Shown here: in pieces, positions 28,929 to 44,625 of the stretch
Numbering within the stretch: position 1 is the stretch's first letter
Layout of the letters: each line of letters opens with the position of its first letter
Assembly: GCF_002776525.5 (NCBI RefSeq)
Contig: NC_045439.1
Coordinates: 156,867,747-156,931,746, forward strand
Source: Piliocolobus tephrosceles
Lineage: Eukaryota; Chordata; Mammalia; Primates; Cercopithecidae
Length of the DNA: 64,000 bases
Reading direction: 5' to 3'
Notes under the pieces: model-generated
Databases searched by the model: none
What the model was told of the DNA's origin: nothing
Seen by the model: the letters and a program-made list of their open reading frames with translations, nothing else
Translations under genes and position numbers: made by a program

Positions 28929-29186
28929 TTTTTTTGAGACAGGATCTTGCTCTGTTGCCCAGGCTGTAGTGCAGTGGTGCAACCATAACTTACTATAACC
29001 TTGAATTCCTGGGCTCAAGCAATCCTCCTGCCTCAGCATACCAAGTAGCTAGAACTATAGGCAAGCACCACAATGCCTGGTCAATTTAAAAATTTTGTAG
29101 AGATGGTGTTTCTCTGTGTTGCCCATCTTCCTACCTCAGCCTCCCAGAATGCAGGGATTACAGGCGTGAGCTGTTGCACTTGACCA
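28929..29186 (-). mobile_element. AluJ-like, minus, with internal deletion
   Basis: Diverged Alu (gagacaggatcttgctctg to gagctgttgcacttgacc) missing about 30 bases of the left arm near 29127. It abuts the MST LTR. Confidence 0.92.
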
Positions 29187-29188
29187 TA

Positions 29189-29547
29189 TGTTAGGATTCG
29201 GATTTGTGTCCCTGTCCAAATCTCATGTCAAATTGGAGGAAGGCCCTGGTAGGAGGTGATTGGATTACGGAAACATATTTCCTCCTTGCTATTCTAGGGA
29301 TAGTGAGGGAGTTCTCATGAGATCTGATGGTTTAAAAGTGTGTGGCACTTCTCCCTTTGCTGTCTCTCTCCTTCTCCACCATGGCAAGACGTGCCTGCTT
29401 CCCCTTTGCTTTCCACCATGATTGTGAATTTCCTAAGGCCTCTGAGCCATGCTTCCTGTACAGCCTATAGTACTATAAGTCAATTAAATCTCTTTTCTTC
29501 ATAAATTACCTAGCCTCAGTTAGTTCTTTATAGCAGTGTGACATAAA
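29189..29547 (+). mobile_element. MST-like solo LTR (ERVL-MaLR), plus
   Basis: LTR of a mammalian apparent LTR retrotransposon: aaatctcatgtcaaattgg near 29219, ggtttaaaagtgtgtggcac near 29329, ccaccatgattgtgaatttc at 29413 and a polyadenylation-type aattaaatc at 29483. No internal region is present, so a solo LTR. Confidence 0.88.
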
Positions 29548-30104
29548 TGTTTAGTTTTTATACGGTTGTGTTCTTCATATTTTGCCCTGTAATATGTGCA
29601 TTTGGAGTCTTGTTTAAGAAATCTCTTCCCTGAGGTCTCAGAGACATTTCCCCTCACCTTTTGGTATCTGGGTTGTGGATTTACTTTTCGCATATGTGGG
29701 TAGTGAATCCAATAGGACTTTGCCTTTGTTGCATAGTGTGAGGTAGGGATCCAACTCTATACTTTCCATCTAGTGAGGGGGTTTCCCCATCATTGCTGTT
29801 AACAGATTCATCTACATATCCATCATCTCCCCACAGGTCTTGTGTGCCACTGCTTTCCTGTGCCCGTCCAAGGTCCATGAGGGCAATTTTGGGCTCTTGA
29901 AGGCTGCATCCATCTCTTTATGTTTCCTCAGCCAGGACCAAATTGTCTTTTCACTGACTTTGTGCAATGACTTCATGCAGGGAGAGTGCTCTATTCTCCC
30001 TCATTCTTGTGTTGCCAAATGTTCATAGCTCTTCTAGGACCTTGCTCATCTAGATGCACTTTAAAATCCATCTTTTTGAGTTTCTCAAAATGTGTATAGA
30101 AAAT

Positions 30105-30740
30105 CAGCAGTCACTCACTAATGAAATATTCTCCTTTAAGTGAAAAATAATATATGTGCTGGGAAGCTCTGTGATCTACTTTAAACCTAGGAATGAAGCT
30201 CCAAGTGTTAACGGTGATTTAAAATCCATTCCACTGAGTTTTGGTTAGTCTGGGGCATCAGTAAATGCTCATTTCCAAAAGTACTTTGCCTTTGAAGGCT
30301 ACTAATGCATGCAGTGTGTTGCCATGGAAACGGTTACTTTTAGTTAGTACTTTTTATAGATTAAAGTGTTACACCCTGGAGTCTATTCATGTAAATGCAT
30401 AAATCTTAAGACAGTATGGTACTTCATTTAATGTAGATATTTAATGGAACAGACTTAACTGACCAGAAATGGAAAAGTTTCAACACTTATATTTGATACA
30501 GACATGCAGCGTTACCAAAAATATAACATTTCCATTACATTTTTTTATAAAATATAAATTAACCTTGCTCTCCATTTAACTTGGTCAATATTTAATAAAT
30601 TATGGTTGAAATGTATGTGTCTTTCAGAAATTTGCACATATCACTTTGTTTTCTACCCTAGAATAAAATCCCCAGTTATTGTGGGGCTTCAGAAGACTTG
30701 GAGAACAAGGTGTTTCTCAGTCAAATGGAGGAGAAGTCAG
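30105..30740. other. single-copy AT-rich stretch
   Basis: About 640 bases without a recognised repeat. Contains the X-box-like motif at 30318-30331. Confidence 0.5.
30318..30331. promoter_or_regulatory. RFX X-box-like motif
   Basis: GTTGCCATGGAAAC fits the RFX palindrome (GTTGCC, short spacer, GGAAAC half-site). Motif match only; occupancy is unknown. Confidence 0.3.
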
Positions 30741-30744
30741 TGGA

Positions 30745-30905
30745 GCCCTGGGTAGGAAAGAGTATATGGGCCTGGGTTTGGATATTGGCAGTGACTTTTA
30801 TTAGCTGTGTGGCCTTGAACTTCAGTTTCCCCAGTCATAAAATGGAGATCATCACACCTACTTTGCACAGCAGTTGTGAAGATTAACTGTAGCTTCAGTA
30901 AGTGA
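30745..30905 (+). repeat. MIR, plus
   Basis: Shows ttagctgtgtggccttgaac at 30800, cagtttccccagtcataaaa near 30823 and gtgaagattaactg: core MIR order and orientation. Confidence 0.85.
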
Positions 30906-31530
30906 GATCTATGATTAAAAAATGACTAGATAATGATTTCAAGTCAATATTTAAGACAGAAAGAGAGGGTGGAAATATCAAGTACAAAAGTGCTGAGGAA
31001 AGTCAACAGTCAACGATCCTGGTAGATGGGAGGTCTCAGAGACAGGGGAACTGGGCACAGCTTCCACGTACATGACAGGAGAAGGACACGGGGCAGAGCT
31101 CAGTGGGGCAGTGGGCATGGAAGAGGGACCATGGGGCTGGCTGGGTGAGGCTTGATCAGGAAAGACAAAGGGGTGGCGTTAGGAGCCCCCAAGCGTGGGC
31201 GAGAGCTTTGTGCCTTACACAAAAAGTGACCCTAAACAGTGCCTTATATAGAGGTGACAAAAAGTTATAAGGGAGATCTGGCAAATGAAGAGACACATGG
31301 AGACAAGCATGAGGGCTAGATGTGCCCCTGGCCTGAGGACAGCAAGGCCTGAACTTAGGAGGGGTATGCAGAGTGAGATGAAGATGAGAATCTCACAGTC
31401 ACAAGGAAGATGACATAGGGAATAGCTCTACTGGAAACAGAAGGAATGGGAAGAGCCAAAATGGTCTCCGAAGCTTTGATCTCTTCTGATGAACAATTGT
31501 TTAAAGCAACAATAATGACAATAACAAAAC
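30906..31530. other. single-copy purine-rich stretch
   Basis: About 620 bases without a recognised repeat. It is relatively G-rich on the plus strand. No open frame of note. Confidence 0.5.
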
Positions 31531-31568
31531 AGTCATCCCTTGGCATCTGAGGGATACTGGTTCCAGGA
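31531..31568. mobile_element. terminal fragment of a Tigger/MER2-like element
   Basis: cagtcatcccttggcatctg followed by gatactggttccagga matches a mariner-type Tigger/MER2 end; only about 38 bases remain before an MLT1 fragment begins. Confidence 0.5.
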
Positions 31569-31825
31569 CTCAGTTTCTTGCCATGTGAATCTCTCCCGCT
31601 TGCTTTTTCAGAGCAAGCATGTGAAAAGAGTCTGAAAAAGATGGAAGTCACTGTCTTTTATAATCTAATTTCCAAAGTGGCATCCAACACCCTTGCTGTG
31701 TTTTATTCATTAAAACCAAGTCACTGAGTCCAGCCCATATACACAAGGAGAAGGAACTACACACAGGCATGAAGATAAGGAGATGGAGATCACTGAGAGC
31801 CATGCTGAAAGCTGCCTACCACGCT
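31569..31825 (-). mobile_element. MLT1-like LTR 5' half (ERVL-MaLR), minus
   Basis: Minus-strand MLT1 5' half: cttttataatctaatttcc at 31654, accaagtcactgagtccagc at 31714 and gctgcctaccacg near 31811. Confidence 0.75.
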
Positions 31826-32091
31826 AGGGGACTGAAGAAGTAGCAATACTCTTGACTAAAATAGGACAGGAGGATGGAAATCATTTAGGACCCAGATGAT
31901 GAACTCAGTTGTAATCATGGTGTATGAGCTAATGGTATCAGAACCAGAATCCACAGCCATGTGAGCCATGGGAGAGCTCTAGAAAGAAGGCAAGCCATGG
32001 ACATGGATTAGGAAGCATCCTATTTTGACCATGTTCAGTACATGTATTTTTAGCTTCACTGCACATATCTGCAAAACAAATAAGTCTGCTA
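31826..32091. other. unassigned spacer
   Basis: About 265 bases with no recognised homology between MLT1 fragments. Confidence 0.5.
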
Positions 32092-32205
32092 CAGGGCTGT
32101 CAGACGGGGCTGTGTTCTCATCTGAAGGATCAACAGGAAAAGGATTTATTTCCAACCTGACTCACATGTTTGTTGGCAGGATTCAGTTCTTTGCAAGATG
32201 TTAGG
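32092..32205 (-). mobile_element. MLT1-like LTR internal fragment, minus
   Basis: ggctgtgttctcatctgaag to ttgttggcaggattcagttc is MLT1 sequence in reverse orientation. Confidence 0.7.
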
Positions 32206-32385
32206 ATGAGGTTCTTGATTCTTTACTAGCAGTGGCCTTGTGAGAAGTCTTGAGCTGGATAACCCAATTCAACTGTGGCTGGATACCTGACCCACAGAAA
32301 CTATGAAACAATAAATGTGCTTTTCAAGCCATTACGTTTTGGTGTGATTTGTTGTGCAGTAACAGATAATTAATACATGCAGTTT
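32206..32385 (+). mobile_element. MLT1-like LTR 3' end, plus
   Basis: tggccttgtgagaagtcttg, acctgacccacagaaactat, the polyadenylation-type caataaat and the terminal agataattaatac are the MLT1 3' end in forward orientation, directly abutting a reversed MLT1 fragment. Confidence 0.8.
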
Positions 32386-33875
<1,490 letters not shown>

Positions 33876-34119
33876 TGAATGAGCCTCATAGAAATTATGA
33901 GGAGCTAAAGAATCTGGACACAAAAGAGTAAAGACTGTGCTCCGCTGAGATGACTTTTCAGAATAGGCGAAATTCATCTAAAGTGGATTAAAAAGGTCAT
34001 ACTAGTTGCCCCTGGTTAGTTACCTGGAAAGGGACATGAAGGAGCTTTCTGGAGTGATGGAGATGCTCTGTATCGTGATGGGGTGTGAGTTACAGAGGTG
34101 TGTGTGTTTATTAAAATAA

Positions 34120-34512
<393 letters not shown>

Positions 34513-34861
34513 TTAATTTTTGCTACTTTGTCATTATGGCATTTTGATATATGTCAATTTTACCTCCAATAAAACTGTAAAAATAATGGTTGAGTGAGGG
34601 CAGGGGAGTGAGGGGAGCTACAGAAGACCCTGGAATGGCAGAATGCTGACTGTCGAAGCTGGGTGTGTGGCACATAGGGGATCATTACGCTATTCTGTTT
34701 ACTTTGTATATGTATGAAAATTTCCACAATAAAGAGCCAAAAAAAATTGTATGGCGCTCATATTCTGCACCAGGTCCTATGCTAAAGGGCACGCACAGGA
34801 AGACAAGGCTGCAGAATACAGAAAGAACAAAATTGAAGATGGAATTTACATTTTTACATTT

Positions 34862-34983
34862 ATTTTTAGAGATGGGGTCTTGCTGTGTTGCTCAAGCTGG
34901 TCTTGAACTCTTGGGCTCAAGCGACCCTCCCACCTCAGCCTCCCAAGTTACTGGGATTACAGCATCATTCACTGTGCGCAGCC
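34862..34983 (-). repeat. Alu left monomer (FLAM-like), minus
   Basis: Only one arm is present: agagatggggtcttgctg to ctgtgcgcagcc. The single-arm length fits a free left Alu monomer, or a truncated Alu. Confidence 0.75.
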
Positions 34984-35523
<540 letters not shown>

Positions 35524-35564
35524 CAAGTTCTATTCTTGAACCATCAGCCAGACCTGTGACCAAC

Positions 35565-35700
35565 ATTAAGGCAATGATTTATTAGATTCACCTGGGAGCA
35601 CCCAGATAAACTAAATCAGAGTCCCTTGTGGCAGGGCTCAGGCATCAGTGTCTTTCGATGTTCGTGATGCAATTTCAATACACAGCCAGGGCAAGACGCA
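35565..35700. mobile_element. MER20-like hAT fragment
   Basis: gattcacctgggagcacc, aaatcagagtcccttgtgg and ctcaggcatcagtgtcttt occur in the order seen in MER20-type Charlie MITEs. Diverged, ends not visible. Confidence 0.45.
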
Positions 35701-38635
35701 GCCCTCTGTGAGCTGCTCAAGTCGCACAGCTTCCGGGAAGAGTGTCTCTTCATGCTCACTCACCAAGAGCCGCCTTTTATCCAACACCCTCCATATTGCT
35801 GACTGACAGCCTGATATCTAGCTATATGGGGCCCTGTACTGTTTTAAACAATTCATGCTTGGCTGCTTTAATGAGGATGTGTGCACATGTGTTCTTGAGG
35901 GTAAGAATTACCTTTTGAGGTAATGAGGTAAAAATGTAAAAACATGTTTACATTCCCCACAACACTTTGCACTATGATGTTCAGTAAACATTCCATTTTC
36001 AAATTTTTATTTCAAATTTTTATTTAAACAATGAAATATTTCCTTATTATAAATTGGCTGCATTCTTTAATTCTGAGAGTACTGAACTAAATGATTAATC
36101 ATTACTGGAACATGTTCCTTTCATAATGAAAAGATTAAAAGATTTATAAACTTAAACATAATTTTTCAGTTATTTAATTTGGGGATTTTCCAAGTCAACC
36201 TATTTCCTATTTAACACATTTTTGTCTATATTATTTTTGCTCTCTGACCTGATGTGAGTCTTTCAGAGGCTGGGTTGGTTGAAGGGGAAACAGTTTTTCT
36301 AACGGAGTTACTGTGAGCTGAGCTGACTTAGGCCTTGGAGAATTACCGTTCTTACCAATTGACCACAAAAGCAGACAGGAACAGCATCTACATATCACAA
36401 ACCAGAATCAAAATGACCTTCACACATGATTGGTGTGGAATTCTTTTCAGTGAAAAATGGCAACATTTAGCAGCACAGAGTGCAGTTGGCTTCAAACACT
36501 CTCTGAAGTGAAGCCGTTGTGTTCTCCTGGGTGACTGAGCCCAGTGTTAATGCCCATCAGAGAATTTGATGGGAACTGCAGTGCTTTGATTAAACAGGGT
36601 ATTAACCACAGGCTGGTTGCTTGAACCACACTGATAAAGACAAAATTCACCTATTCACCAAAACATTCTTTCCATGTAAGACTTGACAATGAAAATAAAC
36701 AAAAGCTTTAGCTGTCAACTATACATATCATGAAGAATGGCAAAACTGGTTTTTGTTAATGCTATTTTGTCTTTTAATCGCTCAGTTGGCTATGAAAACT
36801 CTTGTTTACATTCCTTTACATGTTGTTGAGCTTCAAGGTAATTGTGAAAGAAAAAGGGGAATTAATATCACTTCCCAGAAGCCACATTTTATTTAACCTC
36901 AAAAACTTCATGTAAAACATTTTGTTATGAATCAAAGGCTGTAATTTCTTCCTACTGGGCAGATTTAGGCAATTAAAGTTAGGAGTAGATGGTGCTAATG
37001 GGAATGATAAGACTAGTAAGAGTGATTTATTCTTTGCAGAAAAAAATCACTGTCAATGCTAAGTTGAAATAATGTGGAATTTAATAATTACCTCATAGTA
37101 CCATCTAGTGGTGATGTCTCTCTACCCTTGTGTTAAGTGAGGACTGTGGTTTACTGTAGCCTGAAGCCAGCAAAGCCAGGTCAGTGGTCTGCTACAAACA
37201 CTTTAACTGTAAAGCTGTTAGAAGGGCGAGTTAATATAGAAAATGTAAACAAAGTATTAGTAGCTCATATGACAATATTAAATTTTAAAATGTTCCCAGA
37301 ACTCAGCTATGGATTCTCAATAAATTGTGTTTTAAAATATTGAACAAATACTGTGATTACTTTTTTCACAATAATTATAGCAATTTGGGTAGTTTTGGGT
37401 ACTACCGTAAGATTCTAAGCACTATTTTATATTTTTCCTATTCTGAACAATAGTGGTTTGTGCATTTCTTCCAGTAAATGCAGCTTGGAAAATAAATACC
37501 TTCAGCATAGTACATGTTATTGGAAAACAATTGTCTTTAATGAGATTTATGGAGTGTGGAGAAAAAGAATTTTTTTAAGGAACTATTGCTCCTATGAAAA
37601 CTTGAGAGTGTTACAGGCAATGTAGGCACTTTTAGATCAAATTCAAATATATAAAGGCACTTACACACATTTTACAAATACTTGTAATTATAAGCACATT
37701 TTTGGACTTACAGGAGTATGTCTAATTTAAACATAAACCAGATTCAATGTGAATCTCTATTTTTTTTCTTGCTTCAAGTATTATTTTACAGAAGTGACAC
37801 TGATTTGTTTGGCCCGTGTAAACCTAAGAATCTAGATTTGACCTAGTAGATAGCATATCTAGTAGATGTCATATCTCAACAATAAAGTAGATTTATCTAG
37901 TAGATGTCATATTTCAACAATAAAGGGTCTGAAGAATAAATAATGTTTAGGCCTAAGTTATTTTTTTAAATTCATAATGCGTCTGTCCTGTTTTGCTTAC
38001 TGAATTAACAAATCTTTAAAGAAAAGCTTCATAGATTATAGTGATATGATTTATAACACATAGTGATATGATTTATTGACGATGAGAGAAATTCTTACCC
38101 TCAATTTTAATTTTCTTTAAAAGAAAAGATGGGAAAATGTTACAGTATTTAAATAGTGAATGCTTTTGTAAAATAGCAGCAAACCAAGACCAAAATTTTC
38201 TTCAGTGTACTTTCATGCTTAATGCTGACACATAGCATTGTTTGAACTCACAATCAAGTTTTTATATATACCTTTTCATTATAAAACAATTAATATTCCT
38301 GGCAGAAAATGAAGAAAACCAAAAAACAAAAATAAGATAAGAAATTTCACCTGAAATCCCAACACTTAAATGCCATTTAAAATAGTTTCCCAAATAGCCC
38401 CATTTTCTAAAATTAGCAAATTAGCTTCCCACTTAACTTCTTTCACTTAATACTAAACTGTGAATAACTTTCACAGTGTGATTTTCATTTCTGAAATTGC
38501 CCAGCTTCTAAGGTTCACTGCATGCAAGGAATTTAGCTAAAAACACAGTCCTTGAGGAGATGACAGGCCAGAAGCAGAGACAATATACTGTAGTTAATGA
38601 CAGTTCAAATGTCCTTAACAAGGTTAAAAACTCCT
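35701..38635. other. repeat-poor AT-rich stretch
   Basis: About 2.9 kb with no Alu, L1, MIR or LTR that I can recognise, the longest such stretch in the window. The only internal repeats are a 38-base tandem duplication (37857-37927) and a short one at 38039-38076. A 68-codon frame at 37137-37343 has no known motif. Possible regulatory content is inference. Confidence 0.6.
37857..37927. repeat. 38-base tandem duplication
   Basis: Two adjacent copies starting atctagtagatgtcatat, differing at about one base (catatctcaac / catatttcaac); a partial third copy (acctagtagatagcat) lies just upstream at 37841. Confidence 0.9.
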
Positions 38636-38639
38636 TAGG

Positions 38640-39401
<762 letters not shown>

Positions 39402-40407
39402 TAAACACATTTTTTTTTAAAGAACACACAAAAAAGAATAAAATTCCCTGAGAACTAGCTTTATTTCTTCCATTTCTGTGGTCTCCCGGTCTCAGACTGG
39501 AATTGTTATAAGTGAAAACCAGCCCTCAACTGGCCAAAGCACAAAGGTAAGTCGCTGACTCATGTAACTAAACTCCCTAGGAATAGACCCAGCTTCAGGC
39601 AGAGCTGGATACAGGCTGCTCATCTGCATCATTTGGTCTGGGTGCTGCTCCTTGGCTCTTGGTTAGCTTCCTTTCTGTTGGTTCCTTTTTCCTTTGCAGA
39701 GGCAAAGACAGTACACGCTTTTAGGTGGAGTCTTGCTGGCTCCTGGGATGTTCTTCACCACCATCCTGGGGATTCACTTTGACTCAATCTTGGGTTGGGT
39801 TATTTGTCTCCTTGTCCCATATGTTCCTCTTCTTTGGTTTGCTCTCTTATTTTGGCGGAGCCTCCACTCTACAGGTTTCCTGAGAGAAGCTACCTTGGAA
39901 TGAAATGTTTTGAGACTTTATACCACCAAAATGTTTCTTTAGTTTACCCTTGTGCTTAATAGTTTTGCTGGTGTGAGACAGACCACCAGTGGAACGTATC
40001 TCTTGTCCTGCTTTCTTTCCTGGGTACACGACGGGATTACCTTTGCAAAGGACTAACAGCATCTTTGCAGTTAGGTAGCCTTGTGATGAGGGTAGCCAAT
40101 AAAATGAATAAGGAAGTATATGACCTGCAGGCCCAGGGAATTGATAGCTTGGGTGCTACTCCAGGCTCTCTTCCCCTGCTGCAGGAACTTTGGAGGCCAC
40201 GTGTTTCAGTGCAACATCTTAAGGTGAAAAGAACCTGGATACATGAATCACAGGATGGAGGAGACCACCTGCCAACTTGCCTTTGCATGAACAAGAAGGA
40301 CGCATTGTTATGCTGGCCTACTGAGATGTTAGGGTTTCTTTCTTTCCTTCATTTTAAAATTGCAATATATCTCAATGGAATATTATTCTTAGGTGTATCA
40401 TTCATAT
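39402..40407. other. single-copy or ancient-repeat stretch
   Basis: About 1 kb. Parts (39540-39700 and 40080-40330) look like decayed interspersed repeats I cannot name. A 69-codon plus frame at 39694-39903 is hydrophobic (two membrane-like runs) and follows an acceptor-like ctttgcag; see findings. Confidence 0.4.
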
Positions 40408-40420
40408 AAAGAAAAATTCA

Positions 40421-40702
<282 letters not shown>

Positions 40703-41235
40703 TCAAAACACTCCTGAGATAAAAAGAAAAGTCAAACAGGTGGAAATCTGTAATCTTGGAAAGGAAGATTCATGACCAAAAACAGTATCCATAGTGGAGA
40801 GTGTGTTAATAATAAATTTGATACAATCCCAATAAATATCCCAACAGAATTTTCTTTTTTGAGGGAGAACGAAGCAATCTGATTCTAAAGTTAATGTGCA
40901 AAGAAAAACTCTAAAGAAATGTAAAGTTAAATTCAGATCTCACACCTGACTCCAGGATAAATTCTAGTTGATTAAAAAATGAAATGTAAAAAAAAGATAT
41001 AAAATATAAGAATAAACAATCATACTTATTTTGAATCAAATGCTGGGGAGGTCATTTCTAGATACAACATAAAACTGGGGGGCCATCAAAGACGAGGTTG
41101 ATAATTCAATTATTCTAAAACAAAAAAGAAAAATCCGCATGCAAAAATCCTCCCTAAGCAAAGTCACAAGACAAACAGTAAACTGGCGAGTATTTGCAAT
41201 TCAAATCACATATAAAAATAATTTCTTTGCTGTAT

Positions 41236-41525
41236 ATTTTAGTCCATTTATGCTGCCATAATCTGAGATGGGTAATTTGCAATAAACAGAAATGTGTTAA
41301 CCCACAGTTCTGGAGGCTAGGAATTCCTGAGAGGTCAGCATCTGACAAGGGCCTTCTTGCTGCATCATCCCACAGTGGAAGGCCGAGGGCCAGAGAGAGG
41401 ACAAGGGGCTGAACTCACTCTTTTATAACAGCATCAACCCCGCCCATGAGGGCGGAGCTCCCATGGCTTAATTACCTCTTAAAAGTCTCACCTCTTAATA
41501 CTGTTACAATGGCAATTTAATTTCA
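41236..41525 (-). mobile_element. MLT1-like LTR (ERVL-MaLR), minus
   Basis: Minus-strand MLT1: ccacagttctggaggctagg at 41302, gagagaggacaaggggctga near 41394, ccatgagggcggagctccc near 41443. Solo LTR, partly deleted. Confidence 0.85.
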
Positions 41526-41526
41526 A

Positions 41527-41692
41527 GGGTACACGCCACCACGCCCAGCAAATTTTTTTTGGTATTTTTTTGTAGAGATGGGGTTTTGCCATGTTTCCTA
41601 GGCTGGTCTCAAACTCCTGGGCTCAAGCAATCCACCTGCGTGGGCCTCCCAAACTGCTAGTACTACAGATCTGAGCCACTGCATCCGGCCTT
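41527..41692 (-). mobile_element. Partial Alu (left-arm half), minus
   Basis: From acacgccaccacgcccagc to tgagccactgcatccggcc; the right arm is missing. Diverged, AluJ/S-like. Confidence 0.85.
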
Positions 41693-42555
41693 GTCTCATG
41701 TTAATGTCTCTCTGGACCTGATAATTGGGAAGATGTGCATTTCTCAGATAAAAGTGATTATCTTTTCTCAAAAGGATATGAACACAGAGAAAAAAATGCA
41801 TATGGATCTTCAAAGATGAAATGATGTTCAGTCTCACTCATAATAAGTAATTTCACACTGAAACTACAATGGGATATAATTTTTCACCCACTAGACCAGC
41901 AAATATTTCAAAATTTGATAATACATTGTATTACTGAGGAAACAGGGAAGCAAGAACAATCGCAAATTACTTGTGGGAGTCTAAATTGTTGTAACCCTTA
42001 CAGGGCACAATTTGACAACATCTATGAAAATTTTGCATGCAAATACCCTTTGAACCAGCAATTCCCTTTTAGGAATTCATTTATATTTATAGATATGCGA
42101 CATGACATGTGCACAAGTCTCTTCATGGTGACACTGTAACAGCAAAGACGAGATAAGCTAAACAGTAGTCAGTAGGGGATTGCTTAAATAAATAACAGTA
42201 CAGTCAGACAATGAAATATTCTGTAGCTGTAAAAATGAATAAAGAAGCTCTTTATGAACAGATATGGATTCATCTCCATGGCATATCGCTCAATGAAAAC
42301 AGTGAGTTGTAGAGCATGTCTACGGTATACTACTATTTGTGGTTTTCTTAAATGAGGAAAATATGGATAGCTTTTGCATGAACAAAATACCTCTAGAATG
42401 AAGTCTGTACAAAAATCTGTTAATCGTGACTATTTATGGGAAAGGGACTGGATAGGAGAGAAGTTGGAAGGGAGAATTTTCACCATTTATACTTTGAACC
42501 CATTGATTTTGGGACCAAGTGAATACTTGCTTATCTAAAAATTAAAAATCAGTTA

Positions 42556-42874
<319 letters not shown>

Positions 42875-42886
42875 GAAAATATAAAG

Positions 42887-43340
42887 AGAACAGTTTTGGC
42901 ACTTGAAACCTACCTTTCAGCATCATTGGTGATGTAACCCCTGGGGTGGTAGTTCATAGGTCACACATGTGTGAGCGTGCCACTCTTGCTGTCTAGTCTA
43001 TTTTAGCAATTTTAGGGACACTACTGCTGTGAGGAGTGACACGTTCCTGTCCACCATATGACAAGAGTGTGGGATGGGTTTTGGTTTCCATTTGCTAAGG
43101 TGACATTCAGCTGATATAGTCCAGAGGAAAGGAAGGAAAACAGAGCAATTCCCTTTTGATATCTTAGTTAATGACAGCCATAACTAGTGAGTAAGAAAAA
43201 ATGAAAAGATTTCCAGTCGAACGTGACTGACTAAACATGAAAATTTACCCTTCCTGCCTGTTTAAATCCTATTTCAGGGATCACAGGGATATAAAATGGA
43301 GAGTAATTCTGTAGCAGCATTGGAAATTTAGAAAGGGTGC
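42887..43340. other. single-copy stretch
   Basis: About 450 bases without a recognised repeat or open frame of note. Confidence 0.5.
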
Positions 43341-43345
43341 TTTTT

Positions 43346-44625
<1,280 letters not shown>

